This document shows positions 1 through 7,246 of a DNA stretch of 64,000 nucleotides, piece after piece. Source of the DNA: Aeromicrobium sp. GTDB taxonomy: Bacteria; Actinomycetota; Actinomycetes; Propionibacteriales; Nocardioidaceae. Within the stretch, counting starts at the first letter, position 1, and each line of letters begins with the position of its first letter. Location: the NCBI RefSeq assembly GCF_023146395.1, contig NZ_JAGLCD010000018.1:1-64000 (forward strand). Direction: 5' to 3'. Both the position numbers and the translations under genes were made by a program. The notes below the pieces were generated by a model. It was not told where the DNA came from. It saw only the letters and a program-made list of their open reading frames with translations, and made no database searches.

Positions 1-20
1 TGCTCGCGAGCTCTGCGAGC

Positions 21-37
21 GGCGTATCGAGACCCGG
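21..37. repeat. Dispersed 17-mer GGCGTATCGAGACCCGG
   Basis: This 17-mer occurs again, exactly, at 15510-15526. Both copies lie in non-coding DNA beside CTCGTTCCTCG-like segments (here around 138-150 and 189-199). They look like remnants of a repetitive intergenic palindrome family. No gene is supported between 1 and 220. Confidence 0.6.
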
Positions 38-181
38 TGAGGTTGAGGGTCTGGGTCGGACCGGTCGGTGGTTGTGGGGCGTGGTCGTCTGGCCGTGGTC
101 TCGGTACGGCCCTCGTTCCCTTCGATACGTCGTGCTCGTTCCTCGCACGCCACTCAGGGCGTCGCCTCGGGCCACTCGACC

Positions 182-210
182 TGCGGGGCACTCGTTCCTC
201 GTGCCCCGCA
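182..210 (+). other. Hairpin just upstream of the response-regulator start
   Basis: Perfect 10-bp stem: TGCGGGGCAC (182-191) pairs with GTGCCCCGCA (201-210) around a 9-nt loop. It ends 10 nt before the GTG at 221. CATACT (208-213) could be a -10 box that would start transcription at or near 221. The hairpin would then lie in promoter DNA and not in the mRNA. It may also be part of the repeat family in this leader. Confidence 0.5.
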
Positions 211-220
211 TACTGGGCGG

Positions 221-895
221 GTGCGGGTACTGGTGGTCGATGACGAGGTCCAGCTCGCGGAGGGCGTGCGCCGCGGGCTCGAGGCCGAAGGCTGCGCCGT
301 GGACGTGGCGCACGACGGCGTCGACGGTCTCTGGTACGCGACCGAGCACCCGTACGACGTGATCGTGCTCGACGTCATGATGCCGGGGCACTCCGGCTGG
401 ACCGTCGTGAAGGAGCTGCGCGCGCAGGGCAACTGGACCCCGGTCCTGATGCTCACGGCCCGCGACACCGACGCCGACCAGGTCCAGGCGCTCGACGGCG
501 GTGCCGACGACTACCTCACCAAGCCGTTCTCGTTCACGGTGCTCGTGGCGCGGCTGCGCGCCCTCGCGCGGCGCGGCGCCCCCGAGCGACCCATGGTGCT
601 CGAGGTCGGTGACGTCGTGCTCGACCCGGCGGGCCGCACGATCAGCCGGGCCGGTCAGCCCGTGGCCCTGACCACGCGGGAGTTCGCGGTCGCCGAGTTC
701 CTCCTGCGCCGCGCCGGTCAGGTCGTCTCGAAGCTCGACGTGCTGGCGGGCGTCTGGGACGAGGCCTTCGACGGCGACCCCAACATCGTCGAGGTCTACG
801 TCGGGCACGTGCGCCGCAAGCTCGACCGGCCCTTCGGCCGGGCGAGCCTGCAGACCGTGCGTGGCGCGGGATACCTCTGGAACGACCAGGCCTAG
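221..895 (+). CDS. OmpR/PhoB-family response regulator
   Basis: The product is 224 aa with an N-terminal receiver domain (about 1-115) and a C-terminal winged-helix DNA-binding domain (about 128-220). The acidic pair D7/D8, phosphoacceptor D51 (VLDVMMPG), T79 and K101 (LTKPF) are all present. The GTG at 221 gives the usual VRVLVVDDE start, whereas longer readings would add an untypical N-terminus. No good Shine-Dalgarno precedes it, so the mRNA may be leaderless. The sensor kinase starts 9 nt downstream, so the two form an operon. The closely following PepSY gene, with three GCTTCAG direct repeats in its promoter, is the likeliest local target. The stimulus is unknown. Confidence 0.93.
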   Translation: MRVLVVDDEVQLAEGVRRGLEAEGCAVDVAHDGVDGLWYATEHPYDVIVLDVMMPGHSGWTVVKELRAQGNWTPVLMLTARDTDADQVQALDGGADDYLTKPFSFTVLVARLRALARRGAPERPMVLEVGDVVLDPAGRTISRAGQPVALTTREFAVAEFLLRRAGQVVSKLDVLAGVWDEAFDGDPNIVEVYVGHVRRKLDRPFGRASLQTVRGAGYLWNDQA

Positions 896-904
896 GTCGG
901 TGCG

Positions 905-2233
905 ATGACACGACGCGGCGGCACCGGCCTGCTCCGGGGTCTCTCGGTGCGGGCGCGGTCCGCGATCGCGTCGGCGCTCGCGATCGCGGTCGTGCTCGGT
1001 GTCGTGATCGTGGGCTTCTCCTGGGTGCTGCGGTGGAATGCCGACGGCCAGACCCGCGAGCTGGCCGAGACGACCGCGGAGGTCCTGGTCGACCGGGTCG
1101 CGGTCGACGGGCTCGCGGTCGTGACCGAGTACGACGGCGAGGCGCTGGTGCAGGTCGTCGACGCCGCGAACCGCATCGCGGCCGTCGGCAGTGGAGCGGC
1201 GAACCTCACGGTGCCGGCCGCCTCGGGCCCGGCCACGATCGACGGCACCCGGTACTACGTCGCCGACCAACGGGTGCCCGGCACGGAGCTGCAGGTGCGC
1301 GTGGCCCGCGCCTACGACGACGACAGCGAGGCGCGCGAGACCGCTCGCACCGTCCTGGTCGCCGTGGCACCGACGCTGCTGGTGCTGGTCGCGGTGCTGG
1401 CCTGGCTCTCGACGTCGCGCGCGCTCCGGCCGGTGGGTGACATCCGGCGCGAGGTCGAGGCGATCGGTGCGAGTGACCTGCACCGGCGCATCGAGGTCCC
1501 GCCCACGCGCGACGAGATCGCCGACCTCGCCACGACCATGAACTCCCTGCTCGACCGTCTCCAGACGGGGTCGCAGGCGCAGCGCCGCTTCGTCGCGGAC
1601 GCCTCGCACGAGCTGCGTTCGCCCCTGGCGACGCTGCGCCAGTACGCCGAGCTCGCCTCGACCCATCCCGAGGATCTGGCGCCCGGCGAGCTCGCCGAGG
1701 TCGTCGACGCCGCGAGCCTGCGGCTGCAGACCCTCGTCGACGACCTGCTGGTGCTGGCCACCGTGGCCGAGTCCGGTGACCGCCGGCGGGAGGAGATCGA
1801 CCTGGACGACCTGGTGCTCACCGAGCTCGTCGCCTTCCGGTCCGCTGGTGTCACGATCGACGCCGCCTCCGTGCGGCCGACGAAGGTCGCGGGTCAGGAG
1901 CGCCGGCTCGCGATGGTCGTGCGCAACCTCCTGGCCAATGCGATGCGCCACACGACGTCGCGGGTCCGGGTCGCGACGGGCAGCGACGACGCCGGTGCGT
2001 TCCTGGTCGTGGCCGACGACGGTCCGGGGGTGCCCGCGCCGGACCGTGAGCGGATCTTCGACCGGTTCGTGCGGCTCGACGACGGCCGCGCGCGCGACGA
2101 GGGCGGGTCTGGTCTCGGGCTCGCGATCGTCGCAGCCGTCGTGGGGGAGGGCGGCGGCACCGTCGTGGTCGACGAGGCCCCGGGCGGTGGTGCGCGGTTC
2201 ACGGTGCGCCTCCCGGCCTGGGACGAGGACTGA
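905..2233 (+). CDS. Sensor histidine kinase
   Basis: The product is 442 aa. It has a first membrane helix at about 20-43, an extracytoplasmic sensor segment of about 100 residues, a second helix at about 149-169, HAMP at about 170-225 and a HisKA domain with phospho-accepting H235 in ASHELRSP. An HATPase_c domain follows, with an N box (NLLANAMRHT, about 341-350), DDGPGVP (about 371-377) and GSGLGLAI. It is a complete class I membrane kinase that should phosphorylate D51 of the upstream regulator. The sensor region carries no motif I recognise, so the signal is unknown. Confidence 0.93.
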   Translation: MTRRGGTGLLRGLSVRARSAIASALAIAVVLGVVIVGFSWVLRWNADGQTRELAETTAEVLVDRVAVDGLAVVTEYDGEALVQVVDAANRIAAVGSGAANLTVPAASGPATIDGTRYYVADQRVPGTELQVRVARAYDDDSEARETARTVLVAVAPTLLVLVAVLAWLSTSRALRPVGDIRREVEAIGASDLHRRIEVPPTRDEIADLATTMNSLLDRLQTGSQAQRRFVADASHELRSPLATLRQYAELASTHPEDLAPGELAEVVDAASLRLQTLVDDLLVLATVAESGDRRREEIDLDDLVLTELVAFRSAGVTIDAASVRPTKVAGQERRLAMVVRNLLANAMRHTTSRVRVATGSDDAGAFLVVADDGPGVPAPDRERIFDRFVRLDDGRARDEGGSGLGLAIVAAVVGEGGGTVVVDEAPGGGARFTVRLPAWDED

Positions 2234-2326
2234 CCTCCTCCATCCCCCCCGGGGAGGCAGGGGTGCCGGGCCCTGGGCGGCGAGATCGAGCACCGTCGAG
2301 CACCGTCGAGCACGAGCCTGAAGACG

Positions 2327-2354
2327 GCTTCAGGTCGCTTCAGGCTGGCTTCAG
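2327..2354 (+). promoter_or_regulatory. Three phased GCTTCAG direct repeats
   Basis: GCTTCAG occurs at 2327-2333, 2337-2343 and 2348-2354, with 10- and 11-bp spacing, so all lie on one helix face. This is the usual layout of OmpR/PhoB-type binding sites. They end 23 nt before the PepSY gene. An inverted CCTGAAG (2317-2323) pairs with the first copy. A 10-bp repeat, GAGCACCGTC, lies just upstream (2288-2316). Confidence 0.6.
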
Positions 2355-2377
2355 CGTCCGCCGACGAGAGTGGAGTC

Positions 2378-3082
2378 ATGAGCAACGAGAACACGCCTCC
2401 CACGCCCCCCGCCGATCACGAGCCGACCGAGCAGCTGACCCCCGCGCCGGCCCCCGCTCCCGCCGCCGCCCTGGCCCCGCGCCGTCGCACGGGCCTGCTC
2501 GTGGCGGGCGTCGCCGCCGCCGTGATCCTGTCGGCCGGAGTCGGCGCGGCCTTTGCGCTGGTGGTGTCCGACAACGACGACGGTGACATCACCGGCTTCA
2601 CCACGTCGGGCCAGAACGACTCCAACGGCTCGAACGGGTTCGACGGGCCGCGCGGCGGTGGTGCGACGGCAGCCAACGACGAGACCGACCTGGACGGCAT
2701 GCTCGACGCCGCGAGCCAGGCGCTCACGGTCGCGCAGGGCGACGTCGTCAAGATCGAGGAGCGTTCGCCCGGCCTGTGGCGCGTCGACGTCCAGGGCGGC
2801 GGCCGTGAGTACGAGGTCGTCGTCGACGGGTCGGGTGCCCGCGTCACCGAGGAGGACGACGACGATGACGGCGACGACCTGCCGCTGACCGCCGACTCGG
2901 TCACGGCGCTGGTGGCGGCGGCCACGGCCAACACCGCGGGTCGGGTCGTCGAGATCGAGTCCGACGACGACCGCTACTCGGTCGAGATCCGCACCTCGTC
3001 CGGCTCGACCGTCGAGCTGGACCTGAACCAGTCGTTCCAGGTCGTCGGCACCGACCGTGACGACGACGGCGACGACGACTGA
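2378..3082 (+). CDS. Membrane-anchored PepSY-like acidic protein
   Basis: The product is 234 aa: a Pro/Ala-rich cytoplasmic N-terminus, one membrane helix at about 45-67, an acidic linker, then two PepSY-like halves (about 105-150 and 167-225) separated by a run of aspartates. The C-terminus is again Asp-rich. PepSY modules are small extracytoplasmic domains thought to bind or inhibit partners such as peptidases or sensor kinases. The position just after a two-component system, with phased direct repeats in the promoter, suggests it is induced by that system and may feed back on the sensor. A purine-rich stretch (GAGAGTGGAG) precedes the ATG. Confidence 0.75.
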   Translation: MSNENTPPTPPADHEPTEQLTPAPAPAPAAALAPRRRTGLLVAGVAAAVILSAGVGAAFALVVSDNDDGDITGFTTSGQNDSNGSNGFDGPRGGGATAANDETDLDGMLDAASQALTVAQGDVVKIEERSPGLWRVDVQGGGREYEVVVDGSGARVTEEDDDDDGDDLPLTADSVTALVAAATANTAGRVVEIESDDDRYSVEIRTSSGSTVELDLNQSFQVVGTDRDDDGDDD

Positions 3083-3103
3083 CTGGGGCGTCGCAAGTAG
3101 ACA

Positions 3104-3142
3104 CGACGAAGGGCCGCACCCACCGGGTGCGGCCCTTCGTCG
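3104..3142. terminator. Bidirectional hairpin terminator
   Basis: CGACGAAGGGCCGCACC (3104-3120) pairs perfectly with 3126-3142 around a 5-nt loop whose ends can also pair. It lies between the convergent PepSY gene (ends 3082) and LEA-like gene (ends 3166). It has no strong U tract, as is common for actinobacterial hairpins. Confidence 0.88.
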
Positions 3143-3165
3143 ATCTCAGCCATGCGGCTGACGCG

Positions 3166-3771
3166 TCACTTCGCGTCGTCGGCCGCGTCCTTCGCCTTGT
3201 CGGCGGCGTCGTTCGCGGCGCCCTTGGCGTCGTCGGCGGCGTCCTTCGCCTTGTCGGCGGCGTCGTCGGCCACCTTCTTGGCCTTGTCGGTCGCATCGTC
3301 GGCGACGCTCTTGGCCTTGTCGGCGGCCTGATTGACCACGTCGGCCGGCTTCGAGAGGTCGACACCCGAGCCCTGGGCCGGCGGCGTGTACGTCGGGCCC
3401 GAGCTCTGCGCCTTGAGCTTGGAGAACACGAAACCTCCGGCCGCGGCGATCAGACCGATCACGGCGACCTTCTTGAGCTTCGACTTCTTCTTCTTGGGCT
3501 TGGCGCCCTCGGGCAGACGGTCCGTGACGTCGTCGGGCAGACGCTCGAAGAGCGAGGCGTGCAGCTCCGGCAGGCGGGTCTTCAGCTCGTCGCGTCCTTC
3601 ACCCAGCTTGGAGACGACCTGGTCGCGGACGACCGGCGCCTTGGTGCTGACCTGGTCGACGACCTGGTCACGCAGGATCGGGGCGTTCTTGGCGACCTGT
3701 GCGCGGAGGTCGTCGTACGTGTGCTCGATGGTGTCGCGCACGGTGTGCTTCTTCTTCTTGCGCAGCGGCAT
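3166..3771 (-). CDS. LEA-like Lys/Ala/Asp-repeat membrane-anchored protein
   Basis: The product is 201 aa with a basic start (MPLRKKKK), a central basic stretch and a membrane helix at about 101-118 (VAVIGLIAAAGGFVF). The C-terminal third is an 11-residue repeat (ADKAKDAADDA-type units) predicted to form an amphipathic helix, like group-3 LEA proteins. At DNA level the repeat reads as a GCC/GTC-rich tandem array (about 3170-3330). The N-terminal half also carries short repeats (RDQVV). A structural or desiccation-related envelope role is possible but not shown. It stands alone, ending at the shared terminator. Confidence 0.7.
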   Translation of the reverse strand: MPLRKKKKHTVRDTIEHTYDDLRAQVAKNAPILRDQVVDQVSTKAPVVRDQVVSKLGEGRDELKTRLPELHASLFERLPDDVTDRLPEGAKPKKKKSKLKKVAVIGLIAAAGGFVFSKLKAQSSGPTYTPPAQGSGVDLSKPADVVNQAADKAKSVADDATDKAKKVADDAADKAKDAADDAKGAANDAADKAKDAADDAK

Positions 3772-3905
3772 GGTTCCTCCTCGTGGTCCTGCTCATGACC
3801 CTAACGGGCGGTGCGTCATTCGCACCCTGACCGACGACGGCCCCTGGCCGGCGCGACCCCCGTGGGCCGCGGCGCCGGTAGCCTCGCTGCAAGGGAGGTA
3901 CCGAG

Positions 3906-5153
3906 ATGGCGCAACGACCGCAGCACGTCGTCGTGGTCGGCGCGGGCATGGTGGGCCTGGCCACGGCCTGGTTCCTCCAGGAACGCGGGGCTCGGGTCAC
4001 GGTCGTGGACCGCACCGGGGTCATGGCGGGCTCGTCGCGCGGCAACGCCGGCTGGTTGGCGCCCGCGCTCACCCTGCCCCTGCCGGATCCGGCCATCCTG
4101 GCGACCGGCGTGCTCGCGGCGCTGAAGCCGTCCTCCCCCGTGTACCTGCCGCCGACCGCCGACCCGCGGCTGCTCGCCTGGCTCGTCGCGTTCGCGCGGC
4201 ACTGCACGCCGGCCAAGTGGCGATCGGCGATGACGGTCTTCACCGCGGCGAATCGCGAGGCCCTCGCGGCGTTCGACGCGCTCGCGGTCGAGGAGCCGAC
4301 CAAGCACGCCGACCCCTTCCTCGCCGCCTTCCGCACGGTGCAGGACCGTGAGGTGCTCGTCGAAGAGTTCGCGAACGTCGCCGCGCTGGGCGGTGCCACC
4401 GACGTCGAGCTGCTCGACGAGGCGTCCGTGCACGCTCTGGAGCCGGCCCTGGGCGAGCAGGTCTCGTGCGGCCTGCGGATCCACGGGCAGCGCTTCATCG
4501 ATCCGGGCCGGTACGTCGGCTCGCTCGCGGACGCGGTGCGAGAACGTGGCGGCGAGATCGCGCTGGCCTCGGTCGAGAAGGTCGACCGGCAGGGCGCGGG
4601 AGTCGTGGTCCGGACCTCGACCGGGACCATCGCCGCGGACGCCGTCGTGATCGCGGCCGGTGCGTGGGCGTCGCGGCTCGTGCGACCCCACGGCGTCCGG
4701 GCGTTCGTGCAGGCCGGCCGCGGCTACTCGTTCGCGGTGCGTCCGCAGAGCCAGCCGCGCGGGCCGGTGTACTTCCCGACGCAGCGGGTGGCCTGCACCC
4801 CCCTCGGCGAGTCGGGTGCGGAGGATGCGCTGCGGGTCGCCGGCATGATGGAGTTCCGTCGCCCGGACGCACCGCTCGACCCGCGCCGCATCGCGGCGAT
4901 CGTCGACGCGGTGCGGCCGATGCTGACGGGGGTCGACTGGGAGGCGCGCACCGACGAGTGGGTCGGGTCGCGACCGTGCACGGCCGACGGGCTGCCGCTC
5001 GTGGGCGCCACGCGCACGCCTGGGGTGTTCGTGGCCGGCGGTCACGGCATGTGGGGCATCGCCCTCGGCCCGCTCACGGGTCGGCTCGTGGCCGACCAGG
5101 TCATGCAGGGTCGGACTGACCCGCTGCTACGGTCGTTCGACCCGCTGCGCTGA
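3906..5153 (+). CDS. DadA-like FAD-dependent amino-acid oxidoreductase
   Basis: The product is 415 aa with an N-terminal Rossmann FAD motif VVVVGAGMVGLATAWF (about 8-23) and acidic E/D at the end of strand 2. GSSRGNAGWL follows, typical of the DadA/glycine-oxidase branch. A C-terminal segment (ADGLPLVGATRTPGVFVAGGHGMWGI) closes the FAD site. The family deaminates D-amino acids or glycine at the membrane face and passes electrons to quinone or oxygen. GGGAGG sits just upstream of the ATG. The 3' end overlaps the convergent DUF3817 gene by 53 nt. The exact substrate is not determinable. Confidence 0.87.
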   Translation: MAQRPQHVVVVGAGMVGLATAWFLQERGARVTVVDRTGVMAGSSRGNAGWLAPALTLPLPDPAILATGVLAALKPSSPVYLPPTADPRLLAWLVAFARHCTPAKWRSAMTVFTAANREALAAFDALAVEEPTKHADPFLAAFRTVQDREVLVEEFANVAALGGATDVELLDEASVHALEPALGEQVSCGLRIHGQRFIDPGRYVGSLADAVRERGGEIALASVEKVDRQGAGVVVRTSTGTIAADAVVIAAGAWASRLVRPHGVRAFVQAGRGYSFAVRPQSQPRGPVYFPTQRVACTPLGESGAEDALRVAGMMEFRRPDAPLDPRRIAAIVDAVRPMLTGVDWEARTDEWVGSRPCTADGLPLVGATRTPGVFVAGGHGMWGIALGPLTGRLVADQVMQGRTDPLLRSFDPLR

Positions 5154-5475
5154 CGCCGAGCCGTCCCTGGCGGTCGACCCGGCGCTCGAACCAGATCGTC
5201 GCGAACGGCGGCACGGCCGAGGCGAGCGCGAGCGCGAGGGTGCCCAGGCGCCAGCTGAACACGCGCCACGCCACGAGGCTCGTGAGGACGAACAGCACGA
5301 ACACGCCGCCGTGGATCGGGCCCATGATCGGCACGCCGCCCTCGGCGCCGGCGTGTGGGTCGTCGGCGACGACCCACTTGAAGAACATCGCGATCAGCAG
5401 TCCGGCCCAGCTGAGGGCCTCGGCGACGGCGACGATGCGGAAGACGGAACGCGTGGCGGACTGGAGCTGGGTCAC
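5101..5475 (-). CDS. DUF3817 family membrane protein
   Basis: The product is 124 aa with three hydrophobic helices. Its N-terminal RIVAVAEALSWAGLLIAMFFKW and central GPIHGGVFVLFVL segments are typical of the DUF3817 family. Such proteins are small integral membrane proteins of unknown function, widespread in Actinobacteria. The last 53 nt overlap the 3' end of the convergent oxidoreductase gene, so the two transcripts are antisense to each other there. The charged C-terminal tail is encoded inside that overlap. Confidence 0.8.
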   Translation of the reverse strand: MTQLQSATRSVFRIVAVAEALSWAGLLIAMFFKWVVADDPHAGAEGGVPIMGPIHGGVFVLFVLTSLVAWRVFSWRLGTLALALASAVPPFATIWFERRVDRQGRLGVSAAGRTTVAAGQSDPA

Positions 5476-5530
5476 CCCCTCACGCTACCGGCGTCACACA
5501 CGCGTAACGGGCATGGGTGAGAATGCGCCC

Positions 5531-6190
5531 ATGGCATTCCTGCTGCGGGTCGAGCTTCCCGACGTCCCGGGATCCCTGGGCGCGCTGGCCACGGCACTCG
5601 GCTCGGCCGGGGCCGACATCGAGGCGATCGAGATCGTCGAGCACCGGTCCGACGGCGTCGCGCTCGACGACGTGCTGCTCGAGCTGCCGCCCACGGTCAT
5701 GCCCGACTCGCTCGTCACGGCGTGCCACGAGCTCGAGGGCGTGCGGGTGCACTGGATCTCCCGCTACAACGCGGGGGTCAACCTGCGGATGGACCTCGAG
5801 GCCGTGGAGGAGTTCACCGAGGACCCGGCCCGCGCCATCGCGAAGCTCGTCGAGGTCGTGCCCACCACGTTCCGGGTCGACTGGGCGATCGCGATCAGGC
5901 CCGACGGCGACGGGATCGAGGTCGTCGGTGCGTCGTCGGCGGCGCCGCGGCTCGACAACGGCGACGTGCCGCAGGCGGTCGGGTGGACCGCGCTCGCCGA
6001 GTCGGCGACGCTGCCCGAGATCGAGGCCTGGGACTCGACGGTGCTCGCCGCGGCTCCCGGCCGCCCGCGCGACGGGCGTCCGGTCACGATCGTGGTCGGA
6101 CGGCACGGCGGTCCCGCGTTCCTGACCTCCGAGCTGGCCCGCCTCGGCCACATGGTCTCGCTCGCCGCCAGCGTCCAGACCCCCTCCTGA
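5531..6190 (+). CDS. ACT-domain protein
   Basis: The product is 219 aa. The N-terminus reads LRVELPDVPGSLGALATALG with later ADIEAIEIVE, a classic ACT fold for binding small ligands such as amino acids. The middle and C-terminal parts have no domain I recognise. I chose the ATG at 5531, where the ACT strand begins and GGGTGAG lies about 9 nt upstream. An in-frame ATG at 5513 would add six residues. The role is probably sensory or regulatory. It ends in a convergent gap facing the SDR gene. Confidence 0.75.
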   Translation: MAFLLRVELPDVPGSLGALATALGSAGADIEAIEIVEHRSDGVALDDVLLELPPTVMPDSLVTACHELEGVRVHWISRYNAGVNLRMDLEAVEEFTEDPARAIAKLVEVVPTTFRVDWAIAIRPDGDGIEVVGASSAAPRLDNGDVPQAVGWTALAESATLPEIEAWDSTVLAAAPGRPRDGRPVTIVVGRHGGPAFLTSELARLGHMVSLAASVQTPS

Positions 6191-6206
6191 GGTTCCGCTC
6201 GCGAGA

Positions 6207-6263
6207 GACTTTGTTGGTGGTCAGGAGCGACTTTGTTGGTGGCGACGAGCGAGTTTGTTGCGG
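6207..6263. repeat. Triplicate 22-nt tandem repeat
   Basis: GACTTTGTTGGTGG occurs at 6207-6220 and 6229-6242, and a third, variant copy (GAGTTTGTTGCGG) at 6251-6263, at an exact 22-nt period. It fills the gap between the convergent ACT and SDR genes and is less G+C-rich than its surroundings. It cannot serve as a promoter for either neighbour. Its role is unknown. Confidence 0.65.
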
Positions 6264-7151
6264 TCAGTCGGCGGGCTTGGCCTCGGTGAGCGGCACGTGA
6301 GCATGCTGGAACCGGCCGAGCGCGGCCACCTCTGACTCCAGGTCGGGCACGTGCTTTTTGGCGATGGGCAGCACGAGGCGCGCGCCGAGCGGTGAGTTGA
6401 CGAGCGCCTTGGTCCAGTTGGCCACGATGACGCCACGGGGGACGTAGACGCGGGTCTTGCGCTTGGCGAATCCGCGCATGATCCCGGCGACGCAGTCGTC
6501 GAGGTCGGTCGTGGAGTTGGCCGGGTAGGGGAGCTTCTTGCGGATCGCGCGGAAGGTCGGCAGGTCGGCCTCGGCGCCGCGCACGATGTCGGTGTCGATC
6601 CAGCCGGGGTGCACGACGCCGACCCGCACGCCCAGGTGCGCAACCTCCTGGTTGGTCACCAGCGCGAGGGACTCCGCGCCGGCCTTCGAGGCGTTGTAGG
6701 ACGCGAGGCCCGCGAGGTTGCCGAACGACGCGAGCGAGGCGACGACCAGGGCGTGCCCCTTCGTCTCGACCAGGTGCGGGATCGCGGGGTGCAGCGTGCG
6801 GTAGACGCCGGTGATGTTGATGTCGATGACCCGCTCGAAGGACGCCTCGTCGATCTGGCGCACCGTGCCGTACGACGCGATGCCGGCGTTGGCCAGCACG
6901 TGGTCGATGCGACCGAAGTGGGCGGCGGCGGCGTCGATCGCGGCGGTCATCGCGGCACCGTCGCGGGCGTCGGCCTCCCACCAGGCTGCAGCGTCGCCGA
7001 TCTCGTCGGCGACCGCGGCGAGCAGGTCCGGCTCGAGGCCGAGCAGGGCCACCGTGCCGCCCTCGGCGGCGTAGGCCCGGGCGACGCCGGCTCCGATGCC
7101 TCGTGCCGCGCCCGTGACGACCAGGACCTTGCCCGCGTAGCGATTGCTCAT
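6264..7151 (-). CDS. SDR family oxidoreductase
   Basis: The product is 295 aa, slightly long for a classical short-chain dehydrogenase. It has TGAARGIG (about 13-20) for NAD(P) binding, the structural NAG motif (LANAG) and the catalytic triad in VASLAS plus YNASK. The C-terminal region resembles mycobacterial-type SDRs acting on lipid or ketone substrates, but no substrate can be assigned. It is transcribed divergently from menB. A perfect 13-bp palindrome lies 10 nt upstream of its start. Confidence 0.88.
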   Translation of the reverse strand: MSNRYAGKVLVVTGAARGIGAGVARAYAAEGGTVALLGLEPDLLAAVADEIGDAAAWWEADARDGAAMTAAIDAAAAHFGRIDHVLANAGIASYGTVRQIDEASFERVIDINITGVYRTLHPAIPHLVETKGHALVVASLASFGNLAGLASYNASKAGAESLALVTNQEVAHLGVRVGVVHPGWIDTDIVRGAEADLPTFRAIRKKLPYPANSTTDLDDCVAGIMRGFAKRKTRVYVPRGVIVANWTKALVNSPLGARLVLPIAKKHVPDLESEVAALGRFQHAHVPLTEAKPAD

Positions 7152-7160
7152 CCCGCCAAG

Positions 7161-7199
7161 ATACCGACGGTATGTGAACGTGTCACTCCGGGTGTCACA
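7161..7199. promoter_or_regulatory. Palindromic operator region between SDR and menB
   Basis: ATACCGACGGTAT (7161-7173) is a perfect 13-bp palindrome. Next to it, TGTGA (7173-7177) and TCACA (7195-7199) form an inverted pair, and GTGTCAC is directly repeated at 7180-7186 and 7192-7198. The dense symmetry in a 95-bp divergent promoter suggests one or more repressor sites. The regulator is not in the window as far as I can tell. Confidence 0.5.
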
Positions 7200-7246
7200 T
7201 GGCGCTCGTCACGCGGGCGAGATCTGGCAAGCACTACTTTGTGGGG

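Noticed and set aside
2236-2262. Terminator after the kinase gene
   Set aside because: The CCTCC/GGGGAGG pairing is short and its spacing poor. It is too weak to call.
3816-5045. Long minus-strand open frame opposite the DadA-like gene
   Set aside because: It reads as Arg/Gly-rich and lacks any recognisable motif, while the plus-strand protein has complete FAD motifs.
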